64,000 nt of DNA, from contig CANLDW010000003.1 in NCBI GenBank assembly GCA_947489525.1, forward strand, positions 248,001-312,000, in the 5' to 3' direction. A program made the translations under genes and the position numbers. The notes below the pieces were generated by a model. That model saw nothing but the letters and a program-made list of their open reading frames with translations. It searched no databases and was not told the DNA's origin. Position 1 is the stretch's first letter. Each line of letters begins with the position of its first letter. This DNA comes from an uncultured Psychrobacter sp. GTDB lineage: Bacteria; Pseudomonadota; Gammaproteobacteria; Pseudomonadales; Moraxellaceae. Below are positions 45,946 through 55,800 of this stretch, one piece after another.

Positions 45946-48444
45946 TTATTTAAGCTCAGTATCTTGTAGGTGCTGGTGCAATATACGTCGTAACGTTAGT
46001 ATGGTTTGAGGGTTTTTTTGAATACTGTGTCCACCGTTGATAATCGTTTCAGAAGCCGCACCTTCTAAATGTGCGCTGGTATAAGGAACGATGCCGTCTG
46101 ATAGGCGCTTTGTTATGGTTTGACTGATATCACCTTCGACAGTGACCGCAGCGACAAGTGGGGTGTTGGCTGATGACATATCGTTAGTGATGGTACTAAC
46201 ACTGCTGTTATCATCGTTAACGTTATTATCATCTGGTTGTACTTGTGATAAATCGATCTTGGCATTGTCAGGCTGTGCTTGCGCCAGTCCTTCGGTAATA
46301 TCAGGATCGTCATTAGCGATGATGGAGTGGTAAGTCACGCCATTTGTAATCTCGATATCTTTTGTGAGCTGGATAAAAGAGGACTTATCGCTTAACTGGC
46401 TGGCTCCGTTTTGTAAATACAATGCGCCAAGCGGATTTTTTGACAAATCGCCTTCTGTGGCGATCGTCGTTAAATTATCTGTGACAGTTTTGACCAAACC
46501 TACAGGCAGATAGATGATGCGTTGTAGCGCACGAGTAAACCAGCGATCAGCGTAGTCCGTCCCTCTAAAGGGTGCGGATAGAAACACTGCGGTATCTACT
46601 TGCGGCAATGCATGTAGTCTAAGACGCTTATCTAGCTTGTTCTCGCCAAAAGACTCTTTGAGCACGTTGGCAATCTTAGTTTTTTCACTGGCGGTTAGTA
46701 CGTTTTGATCATCAAGCGCAATCAAATTATCTTCTAAGTTAGCATTCGATAGCATCATACGCGCGATAACCGCGCCCATACTGTGACTGATAATCACACT
46801 ATTATTACTGGCACGGTTTTGTCCGCTAGGGTCGGTCTGCTGATACGTCGCAGCAATAAGTTTTTGGATCTGATAGCGGTTCTCAAGTATGGGCAGATTA
46901 GTCGGATAAAATATTTGCCACACTTGATAGTTATTGCGCAGCTCGTCATCATTAAAAATATCGTTGGTTAGATTAACCCAAGTATCTGGGCTAGAAGCTA
47001 ACCCATGCAGCATAATAATGACTTCTTTGTCAGGATCATAAGGCTCAAGCATAAAAAGCTTAGGCAGCGTTGTGCTTTGGTTGCGAGTCAATAAGTTTAA
47101 AAAACCCACACCACTGAGCTGATTCTCTGCTAGCCACATCCCGTAGCCTGCTGAAAAATTTGCTGCTATAGGATAAGCATCGCCTAAGATCGTCGCGCTT
47201 TTGCTTTGATAAGGATTATATAGATGCACGTCGAGCTGACGACTGCTTAGTACATCGAGCACATTAGTGCCCGTAGGGGTTATCAGTCCTGTTACTAACA
47301 AGTGTCCAGTCGGAAAGATACGGTCAATGGGGTCGCTATCGTCCGCATCGCCTTTACTAGTGCTTGCCTGTAATCTACCTGATAAGGACGACTTCAAAAG
47401 CTGGCGAATGGTCGCAGTATAACGCTCATCTAATGAGGCAACGAGTGGCACACCTAAACCTGAGCGCTTACTGATGGAGTTGAGGCCAGAGAGACGTAGC
47501 TGATATGTAGATACTAAGTCAGCTAGGGCTGAGGTTTGGTTGCGCGCATTTTGCAAATAGTTGTTTTCATTGGGTAGATAGACCCCTAGACTGTAGTCAT
47601 CGACTTTTATAGCCATTACTTTGACTTGCTTCGTTGAGTCGCCCCGTAGCGGTGCACGGTTAGCAATACTCGCTTCGTTATCGGTAATAATATCGACGTT
47701 CTCAATAGGTAAGTATTCTATATTAGTACTGCCCATAGCTTGGAAGGAGTTATTCGCTGTTTGATACAGCTGAGTGATGACATCGTTACTGGCAGCGTTA
47801 TAGACATCTTGGGTTTGAATATCCACTTCGTTTGGAATGCGATTTTGCATGCGAGCGCTATTTTGTTCAGAGTTTGCACCCTCAAAATTATGTTCTAACT
47901 TATCGTAAAATAAATAGGCATAACTGAACTTAACCGCATCAAAGAGTCGCTCTTGATAACGAATTAAGCAGTTCTCACTCTTTTCTTGCTGGGCTATCGC
48001 TTCATCCTCACTCAAAGGCGCATTGGCATAGTAAGGATTAATGGGTGGCCGTGCGAGCGCTGCTCGGCAGTCTTGGTTATTAGCGAGCTGACGTGCTCTG
48101 GCATAGTGTAGCTCAGCATAAGTAGCCAAAGATGAGCGGTAGTGCTGATTTAGCATACTATCGGCAATTTGCGTCAAGCATAGATCAAAGTATTGAAAAC
48201 AAGCTTGCTCATTGAGCCCAGCTGACAACAGCACAGATGAGGTCTTGCTACTTAACTTATCGTCGGTGACGATGTTTCCACGCTGCGCGGCAATCGTTTT
48301 TGCTGATGACTGCTTACTAACGGTAACGGTGTTACACGCCGATAAGAGTACAACCATGATAAAAAGCGAGATTGCGCTTATAAAGTGGGGCTTAAAGGCG
48401 CGCGTAGGCGCAGTGGATGGGTCGATAGAGCCTACGATCGTCAT
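45946..48444 (-). CDS. Large lipoprotein with alpha/beta-hydrolase domain
   Basis: An 832-residue exported lipoprotein (lipobox in 'FIMVVLLSACNTV'). The first half, about residues 40-450, has no recognised domain. The second half is a lipase-like alpha/beta-hydrolase: 'EVIIMLHGLASSPDTWVNL' (oxyanion region), the nucleophile elbow 'IISHSMGAVIARMM' and a likely catalytic His in 'INGGHSIQKNPQTI'. An Asp/Asn/Ser-rich insert ('DDNNVNDDNSSVS') interrupts the hydrolase near residue 760. The ORF track opens at a TTG at 48456; the ATG at 48444 with GGAAA upstream is preferred. It stands alone. It may act on lipids or esters at the envelope; the substrate is unknown. Confidence 0.72.
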   Translation of the reverse strand: MTIVGSIDPSTAPTRAFKPHFISAISLFIMVVLLSACNTVTVSKQSSAKTIAAQRGNIVTDDKLSSKTSSVLLSAGLNEQACFQYFDLCLTQIADSMLNQHYRSSLATYAELHYARARQLANNQDCRAALARPPINPYYANAPLSEDEAIAQQEKSENCLIRYQERLFDAVKFSYAYLFYDKLEHNFEGANSEQNSARMQNRIPNEVDIQTQDVYNAASNDVITQLYQTANNSFQAMGSTNIEYLPIENVDIITDNEASIANRAPLRGDSTKQVKVMAIKVDDYSLGVYLPNENNYLQNARNQTSALADLVSTYQLRLSGLNSISKRSGLGVPLVASLDERYTATIRQLLKSSLSGRLQASTSKGDADDSDPIDRIFPTGHLLVTGLITPTGTNVLDVLSSRQLDVHLYNPYQSKSATILGDAYPIAANFSAGYGMWLAENQLSGVGFLNLLTRNQSTTLPKLFMLEPYDPDKEVIIMLHGLASSPDTWVNLTNDIFNDDELRNNYQVWQIFYPTNLPILENRYQIQKLIAATYQQTDPSGQNRASNNSVIISHSMGAVIARMMLSNANLEDNLIALDDQNVLTASEKTKIANVLKESFGENKLDKRLRLHALPQVDTAVFLSAPFRGTDYADRWFTRALQRIIYLPVGLVKTVTDNLTTIATEGDLSKNPLGALYLQNGASQLSDKSSFIQLTKDIEITNGVTYHSIIANDDPDITEGLAQAQPDNAKIDLSQVQPDDNNVNDDNSSVSTITNDMSSANTPLVAAVTVEGDISQTITKRLSDGIVPYTSAHLEGAASETIINGGHSIQKNPQTILTLRRILHQHLQDTELK

Positions 48445-48605
48445 AAACATTTCCAATTACTATAAAAATATAACACAAAACAGAAGTCGACTGGATTGGC
48501 TCAGTATTATATAACACTGCGTATTAGGTATCTTGTTTTATTATATTAATGCAGGAGAGACCAGCTTGATTTTATTAACGTTTATAATCGCTCAATACAA
48601 CTAAA

Positions 48606-48656
48606 GCAAAAAGCGTAGCTCCTTTATATCAACAAATAATATAAAGCGGCTACGCT
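48606..48656 (-). terminator. Terminator hairpin downstream of the secreted repeat protein
   Basis: On the minus strand AAGCGTAGCCGCTTTATAT pairs with ATATAAAGGAGCTACGCTT, a stem of about 19 positions with one two-base mismatch, followed by TTTTGC. It stands about 80 bases past the stop of the gene at 48733. Confidence 0.75.
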
Positions 48657-48732
48657 TGTGATATCAATCTTGCTTTAAATATAATGTATCTGTTTTATTT
48701 AAAATTGACTATATAACATCTTTGCATAGACA

Positions 48733-50019
48733 TTAAGCAGTAGGTTTGACATCGATATCTGGAGCAGGGATATCCCAGATATAATATTTACCATCCTCAA
48801 TAATTTTAATCTGTTGACGAATGATCTCATTATTTGGATCTTGTTGCTCGAGGCGGCGTAAGCGCTCGAGGGCATTGCTGCGGCGATCGTTTAATAGATC
48901 AGACTGTGCAAGGCTTTGCTCAGCCTCAGTATAACCAAGAGCCGCAGCGCGATCCAAATACTTTTGACCTTCTTTAAAACCGCCGCCTTCAGCGAGCATC
49001 ATGCCATATAAGAAATTAGCCTCGCCGCTATTAGGATCAAGTTTAATTGCGCGATCAACGTAGCGTCCGCCGCGTATGGTATAGTCTGACCCCAAGTCCA
49101 GATTACGACCCATGCCGTTTAGTTTAGCAGCTCTAATCAGTACCTCGTAAGAGGCGTTGGGCGCTTCAGCATAAGGTTGAATCCACTCGCTCAAGGCTCT
49201 AATTTTTTCGCGAGTGTAGTGACGCTGTGAGCGATTAGGGAAGTTTGGCGGATAGTGACGGGCGTTGGGCGAGACGTCTGCAATGAAGTAATCTAATAAG
49301 CTGACGTCTATCTTATCACTGCTAACATCTTGCTGCTGCGGTATCAAGATAGTCGGCACAAAGCTGACAGCAGACAGCTGTACTTGCGGTGTGGGAATAT
49401 TTGGTAACGCATCGCGACTAAGATCAACACCTGCAGGGACAGTAATAGCCTCGCGCTGATAAACACGCGTAGCAGGAAGTGATGCATTCGCTTGGTTTGC
49501 AGGTGTCGCTCCAGTATTTTGTGGTACCTGATAAGGCTGCAAGCTGCTAGCAGGTATATTAAGCGGCGGGGCACTAGCAGCTGGCGTGTTAACAGCTGCG
49601 CCATTCATAATGGCGGTGGCAGCAGCTACTGATGAACTAGGCATAGTTGTCGTTGGCGTCGTACTAGACTGAGCTGGCGCGTTATAAGCTGGAACATTCG
49701 TTACTGTATTGGCTGCTGAACCTTCTGTTAAGTTGGTTGTTGGGTTTGTTGTTGAGTTGGCTGTTGGATTAACTACTGTATTAGGGGTAGCAGTACTTAC
49801 GGCTGCGCTAGGCTGCGCACGGCGAATAATCCTGCGACTTGAGTCAACTGCACTAGGAGCTGCTGCGACGTTATTGACAGCACTACTGCTCTCAGTAGTG
49901 TTGGTGTTATCAGTCTCAGCAGCCTGTGCTGTCATTGCCATGGTACAAGCGGCTGCAAGAACCGTTAGCGTCGCAATCCTTTGCGAGATATTAAGTGAGT
50001 GAGTTGCCTTCATAACCAT
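48733..50019 (-). CDS. Secreted Thr/Asn/Ala-rich protein with TPR/Sel1-like repeats
   Basis: No named family recognised. A signal peptide ends 'TMAMTAQAAETD'. Residues about 45-230 are low complexity, rich in Thr, Asn, Ala, Pro and Val, and probably disordered. The C-terminal 200 residues contain helix pairs of tetratricopeptide or Sel1 type, for example 'GRYVDRAIKLDPNSGEANFLYG' in shortened form AIKLDPNSGEANFLYG, and 'YLDRAAALGYTEAEQSLA'. The likely role is protein-protein contact in the periplasm. The ORF track opens at a TTG; the ATG at 50019 has AAGG five bases upstream, and ATG 50013 is also possible. Confidence 0.65.
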   Translation of the reverse strand: MVMKATHSLNISQRIATLTVLAAACTMAMTAQAAETDNTNTTESSSAVNNVAAAPSAVDSSRRIIRRAQPSAAVSTATPNTVVNPTANSTTNPTTNLTEGSAANTVTNVPAYNAPAQSSTTPTTTMPSSSVAAATAIMNGAAVNTPAASAPPLNIPASSLQPYQVPQNTGATPANQANASLPATRVYQREAITVPAGVDLSRDALPNIPTPQVQLSAVSFVPTILIPQQQDVSSDKIDVSLLDYFIADVSPNARHYPPNFPNRSQRHYTREKIRALSEWIQPYAEAPNASYEVLIRAAKLNGMGRNLDLGSDYTIRGGRYVDRAIKLDPNSGEANFLYGMMLAEGGGFKEGQKYLDRAAALGYTEAEQSLAQSDLLNDRRSNALERLRRLEQQDPNNEIIRQQIKIIEDGKYYIWDIPAPDIDVKPTA

Positions 50020-50178
50020 TACTACCTTGTTTGTGTCAGTGTTAGTCAATCATTGATGGACAAGTACACCAATGCATCTATAAATAAAATCGCCAAATAT
50101 TGTGTTGTTTAAATATACTCTAGTATCGCGCTTAAGCCTTTATTAAAAGGTCTGATACTGTGGTTGTCTGCGACTGTT

Positions 50179-50823
50179 TTATAAGTGATAAGCAGTGGCT
50201 TTCATTCCATCAGCGAGCTTACGCATCACATGGCGGACTGGGGGTGATAATGCTGCGCCGCCGCTTTGTAGCGCAAGCTCACGGTGGTGCAGCTCTTCAA
50301 TGTCCATCTGCGCGAGTATCTCCTTTGAGCGCTGATCGTTTGCAGGTAGCCGTCCGATGTGATCTTGTAAGTGCTCACTTACCTGCGCTTCTGTTTCAGC
50401 GACAAAACCTAAGCTAAACTCATTTGAGATCGCTCCAGCGACTGCGCCCACACCAAAGGACATACCGTACCAAAGTGGCGTAAAAACACTAGGATGACTG
50501 CCAAGCTCATCTAAACGCGTCTCGCACCAGACCAGATGATCGATCTCTTCAAGCGCGGATTGCTGCATATTTTGACGCACACTATCGTCTTTTGCTGCAA
50601 AGGCTTGTCCGTGATACAGCCCTTGAGCGCACACCTCGCCAGTATGATTGACACGCATTAGACCTGCAACGTGACGCGACTCTGTAATACTGAGCTGAGG
50701 GATATCATCGCTGCTGACGGGTAGAGGACGCGTACTGGGATTTGAGTGCGGGACGACAGCGCGTAGCGCTTTATCAACACCAAGCAAAAGCTTATCGACT
50801 TTGGATAGGGGACGCGCTGACAT
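50179..50823 (-). CDS. coq7: 3-demethoxyubiquinol 3-hydroxylase Coq7
   Basis: A di-iron monooxygenase that hydroxylates 3-demethoxyubiquinol in the late steps of ubiquinone synthesis, replacing the flavin enzyme UbiF of E. coli. Iron ligands lie in 'VNHTGEVCAQGLYHGQAF', 'LEEIDHLVWCE', 'ETEAQVSEHLQDHIG' and 'MDIEELHHREL', forming the repeated E...ExxH pattern. Its 214 residues are normal. TTAGGAG stands well placed before the ATG. It is a single gene; the quinone it makes feeds the cio oxidase encoded nearby, but there is no operon link. Confidence 0.93.
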   Translation of the reverse strand: MSARPLSKVDKLLLGVDKALRAVVPHSNPSTRPLPVSSDDIPQLSITESRHVAGLMRVNHTGEVCAQGLYHGQAFAAKDDSVRQNMQQSALEEIDHLVWCETRLDELGSHPSVFTPLWYGMSFGVGAVAGAISNEFSLGFVAETEAQVSEHLQDHIGRLPANDQRSKEILAQMDIEELHHRELALQSGGAALSPPVRHVMRKLADGMKATAYHL

Positions 50824-51063
50824 AACTTACTCCTAATCAATAAAACGCGAGGTATCAAACCCGCTTTGTACACTACTGTAGCTCATAGCGGTACAGGATG
50901 TACTAGTAGACTATACTCAATACTATAGCAAACATTATCTGCATTCTACATAGTGTTAACTACTTGATATTAACTATTTAGTATTAAGCGCTAAAAGCTA
51001 ATAAGCTTTAAACGAGCTATCAGTTTGAGCAAGCTATTAAGATATTATAAATCAAACACTTAC

Positions 51064-51210
51064 TATAGTTGATTCACTTTAAAACCGATGCAGTGCTACT
51101 GGAATAAATTTTGCGTAGCCTCTGGAGTGCTAAGCGCACAGCAAGCAAGGAAAATTTGTACCAGTAGCACGGTATTATTAACGTATCGATTTTATTTCGT
51201 ATTGACTATA
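51064..51210 (-). repeat. MITE-like interspersed repeat, copy 2 (about 147 bp, inverted)
   Basis: Its reverse complement starts TATAGTCAATACGAAATAAA and continues with CGATACGTTAATAATACC, matching copy 1 at 10238-10397 along its length with a few substitutions and a small central length difference. The ends are inverted repeats starting TATAGT, and inside CAGTGCTACTGG mirrors CCAGTAGCACGG. It carries no protein. Its right end lies five bases from the stop codon of the LplT-like gene. Confidence 0.85.
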
Positions 51211-51215
51211 TTATT

Positions 51216-52556
51216 TTATTGCTTGCTCTCAAAATCATCTTGACTGGTCTGAATAACAGCGTGTTTAACGTGTTTATTAAGTTTGTTATACAAAAACAGT
51301 CCAAAAACGATGTTAAGTAAACCCGTTACTAAAAACAGCTGCGGTAGACTCAGTGCCAAAGCGTTAAGTAGGACGATCGCAAAGATTGCTGAGGTCACCA
51401 TAAATATTGCATTAAAAATATTGTTAGCACCAACGATACGCGCGCGGTGGCTCTTAGGTGCATAAGCCTGCATAGAGGCATATAAAGGCACAATGTATAA
51501 ACCGCCGCTAAAGCCTAAAAAGAACAAATCAGCAAAGACGCGCCAGCTACCAGTGACTGCAAAGATATCACTGATACCTAGTAACTGCGCGGTGCTCGTG
51601 TCAACTTGCAAACTTGATAAGGAGAAATACAAGTCAATGGCAAAAATACTCAAGCCTGCTATGCCAAAGGGTAATAGTTTTAAGCTTACCTGATTTTTAG
51701 TCAAGCTTTTACACAAGAGTGACCCAATTGAGACGCCAACCGAAAATAAAGTTAGCAAAAAAATAACCACTGATTCATCACCGTGCAAGATAACTTTGCT
51801 AAATTCAGGCGTCTGCGTCAAAAAGGTAGCCCCGTAAAACCAAAACCAGCTATTACCTAAGATGACAAAGAATAAAAATGGCAAGGAGTACAAATAGCGC
51901 ACGGTTGCCATACTGGTCGTAAAGATGTTCCAGTTGACCTTGAGATCAGGCTGCATGGCTGGCATCACGGGGATGAAGCGAGCAGCCAAATAGCCAAGTA
52001 CAGCCACCGTTAGGACTGACGCACTTATCCAGTACAGCGACTGTGGCAGCTGGGTAAGCACCCCAGCGATGATCATGCCGAGTAGAATAGCCAAAGACGT
52101 ACCCATCTGAAACAGACCGTTGGCACCTACTAACTCATTTTCTTTCATGGCTTGTGGCAAATAAGCGTACTTAATCGGACCAAAAAAGGTTGAGTGCGTA
52201 CCCATCAAGAATAACGCGACAAACAATAACGGATACCACTCAAATACGAAACCGACAGCCGCGATCGTCATAATGACAATCTCAAGAATTTTTATAAAAC
52301 GGGTTAATTTAGATTTTTCAAACTTATCTGCCAGCTGTCCTGCTAAGGCTGAGAACAAAAAATAAGGCAAAATAAATAGCATGGCGGCCAAGTTATTTAA
52401 GATGCTGACTTCAACGCCAAGCTGACTGGCTGCAGTATAGGTCAGAACTAAGATGAGCGCTTGCTTAAAAACATTATCGTTAAAAGCCCCTAAGAACTGC
52501 GTAAAGAACATGGCACTAAAACGGCGATGCTTAAATAACTGAAACTGATTAGCCAT
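51216..52556 (-). CDS. MFS transporter, LplT-like (lysophospholipid transporter group)
   Basis: A 12-span major-facilitator protein. The N-terminus 'RFSAMFFTQFLGAFNDNVFKQALIL' matches the LplT/Aas group, in which LplT moves lysophospholipids across the inner membrane for re-acylation. 'FGPIKYAYLPQAMKENELVGANGLF' is another conserved stretch of this group. From the ATG at 52556 (AGGA six bases upstream) it is 446 residues; the ORF-track start 35 codons upstream is not supported. No acyltransferase domain is fused and no aas-like gene is adjacent, so lysophospholipid as substrate is only an inference. A MITE-like repeat abuts the stop. Confidence 0.78.
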   Translation of the reverse strand: MANQFQLFKHRRFSAMFFTQFLGAFNDNVFKQALILVLTYTAASQLGVEVSILNNLAAMLFILPYFLFSALAGQLADKFEKSKLTRFIKILEIVIMTIAAVGFVFEWYPLLFVALFLMGTHSTFFGPIKYAYLPQAMKENELVGANGLFQMGTSLAILLGMIIAGVLTQLPQSLYWISASVLTVAVLGYLAARFIPVMPAMQPDLKVNWNIFTTSMATVRYLYSLPFLFFVILGNSWFWFYGATFLTQTPEFSKVILHGDESVVIFLLTLFSVGVSIGSLLCKSLTKNQVSLKLLPFGIAGLSIFAIDLYFSLSSLQVDTSTAQLLGISDIFAVTGSWRVFADLFFLGFSGGLYIVPLYASMQAYAPKSHRARIVGANNIFNAIFMVTSAIFAIVLLNALALSLPQLFLVTGLLNIVFGLFLYNKLNKHVKHAVIQTSQDDFESKQ

Positions 52557-52886
52557 GAAAAATCCTACAGGTAGAGTACTTAAAAGATGAGAGTAATGTA
52601 AAAGCGAGCAGCTTTGGTTATACGTACTGCTCGCTTTAAACACTATTGTCAACGGTATCAAAAACCTAGCGCATTATAAGGTGGGTTTTAGCAAAGTTAC
52701 GTCGTATAATAGCAAGCCGGCGCCAAAAATACATGAGTGTGATGCTATGATTTAAGAATTAACTAAGTTATGATTTGTAAATTCTACAGTCACCCCTTTT
52801 TATACAATAGGTACACTCACCACTTCAGACTGGCTTGATCATTGTCAGTGATTTTGTTGTTGTAAGAGGATAGGAAGTCAGTACAC

Positions 52887-55800
52887 ATGAACGATCAGTC
52901 GTCACCTTTAACGCATTCGGCATCTATCAGATCGCAAAGTACAGACCATGTCGTAGGCGTAAGTGCGCAAGATGACGGCACTGTTGTGGTGACGCGCATG
53001 CATTTTACGCGCTCAGCACTTTTTAGCGCTATTGCTAGTAGCTTAGTCGGTTTTGGGGTAGTGCCTGTTCATGCTGCTGAGACCACTGAGCAGGACGCAG
53101 CTGACATGAGTCAAGCCCAAATACGTGCGCAAGCTGCTGAGGTTGGCATATTTATTCCGCCAGATGTTGATGAAGATACTGAGATAGAGGCTGCTTTTGA
53201 TGCCATTCGCCTTAGACAAGCAGTCGAGGAAGGAGAGGTCGACCCCACTGTATTAGAAGCGTATTACGAGCGTAATATCAGCGACGATACAGACGATATA
53301 GATGAAGACAATATAGATGAGGATAACAACGAAGAGCGCTTGGATGGTGAGGTAGCTGACGAGTCTCAAATCGATGGTGAAAACGATTATTTCAATAGCA
53401 ATACTTTTGCTGACAGCGACTTGAATGATAGCGGTTTTGCTGAACCTTATGACTTTGAAAATAATAACGACAGTGATGACAGTTATACTGATAGCGACAT
53501 TGATATCGAAAGTAACAATGATGAGTTAATGCGTCAAGCTACCCTCATACAAGGGCAGGGCTATCAGATGATGACGCCGGAGCAAATAGAGCGTGCGCTA
53601 GCTGATACTGATATTTTAAATGAAGATAGAGATTTTAGAACAGACCCTTATCAAGACAACAGCACAGAACTTAGTCAAGACAGCAATACCTGGCCAAATT
53701 TGAGTACTAATGACGATGCTTTTGATGCGCCAATTGCAACCTTAGATGGCAATCGTCCTCCCCTTGGCTTGGATGTAACTCTAGATGCCGCCAACCTGCC
53801 TGCACCTACGAATACCACGACCCTAGGTCGCGATACTATCAGTACCCAAAGCGACACTGATGATGTCATGTCGCGACCCATTAGCGTTAGTGATGCCGTC
53901 TCAAGCACAAATAATGCAAGTCTACCAAATGATCCGGTGGAGACACTTGCCGCGCAGGATGCAAATACAGTGACAGGCGCTGATGACACTATCTCTGAGA
54001 CCATTGCACAAGCGCGTGCAGGCGAGATACCTGATACGTTATATATTACTGATCAAGACTCAGAAGCGCAAACAGTCGCTATCGATCCTGATGACTACCT
54101 ACCTGAGTATCAAACAGAAACGCAAGCTGTCGCGCAAAGTCTTGAGCAGGTAAACAAACCCAAGACCAGTGCTCGTAACACCAGCAATATTTTTAAGCGC
54201 ATCTATAATCGTCTATTTAATGGCGGGGTTGAAGCATTACCACGCATAGAGACAACGGTCTATCTACAACAAAGGGGCAATAATGCTCAGCCCGTTCTAG
54301 TCGAGGCAGACGAAGATATCCAGCCGATTAACAACATAAAAGCAGCGCTCGATGACAATACGGTACAGTCCGTAGTGGATTTCACCGCCGCGCTACCGCG
54401 CTTACGTCAGATTGCGCAAGACGCGGCAAAAGCTGTTGGCTATTACGAAGTCAATATGCGTCTACGCCAACCGACAAGTGATACTATTGATGTCATCATT
54501 GAGGACTTAGGCGAGCCAGTACGAGTGGATAATCGCGTGGTTGATGTGCGCGGTGAAGGGATTGAACAAGAGGAGTTTCAGGTACTTACAGAGACACTAC
54601 CGCCAAAAGAAGGCGATATCTTTAACCACCGCGTTTATAAAAACAGTAAAGCCGCACTTGAGTCCTTAAGCAGCACTTATGGTTACTTTGATGCCAACTG
54701 GCTGGATAAGTCCGTCGATATCATCCTGCCTGACAATACAGCGGATATGTCGCTTATCTACGATACTGCTGAGCGCTATGAGTTTGATGATGTGGTGTTT
54801 TTTACCTACGATAAAGCCACTAATACCTTGACCCGTGATCCAGAAGCGCTCCCTGTTGAGCTGTCACTGCTGCGTCAATTGTACGACTTTGAAGCAGGTG
54901 ATCCCTTTTATCGTCCCGCTATTACAAAATTTACTAATGATCTCTCTGCTACGCGCTACTTTAACACCGTCAACGTCGAATCCATTTTACCGCCGACTGA
55001 TCGCAGCAGTACTCTAACATTTGATAATGACCCTACGGCAACGAATGGCGATAATATCGATGAAGATGTGAGCCTAGGTGCAAGTGGTAATGTTGAGAGC
55101 AAGGATGACAGTAACGTAACTGGCATTGTTAACACTGATACTGACTCTTTAGCCACTACGAATGCTACTCAGCCAACTGCTAATGCTATAATTAACAGCA
55201 CGCCTACAGCTACTACCACAGCGAGCAGCGAGCCATCACCTAGCCTAAGCGCTACTGACAATCAAGTAGATGATAACGAGGTGAGCACAGCAGATAATCG
55301 AGCGGCAGCGGATAGCAGCACGACGACGGTAAATGCCGAAGACGTCGCCCCTCTACAGTTTGAAGTCGATGAAGAGACGCAGGAGAAGCTACAGGCAATT
55401 AAAGATAAAGCTGAGCGTCTCGTACGTCTACCTGATAATCGGGTACTGGATGAAAAGGACGAAGAAGCTGAAAACTTCTTAGGCAAAATCAGCGATTCCA
55501 TCAGTGATATTGCCGAAAAGATATTCCCAGAAGAAGAGAGTTTGCTGGATGATGAGGACTTTGTACCGCCAACACTCGAGGGGCGCATTAGTCCTGAGGA
55601 GGTACTTGAGAGTAAACAAGTCCCTCTCTATGTGTTTGTTTATGCGGATAAACCCCGTGACGCCCAAGTTGGTCTGGGTTATGGCACTGATACGGGCGTG
55701 AGAGCGACGGGCAGAATTGATAACAATCTAATCAATCGTCAAGGGTACCAAGCCGGTCTTGAGACAGAGATCTCAAGGATTAATAAGAATGTTACTGTCT

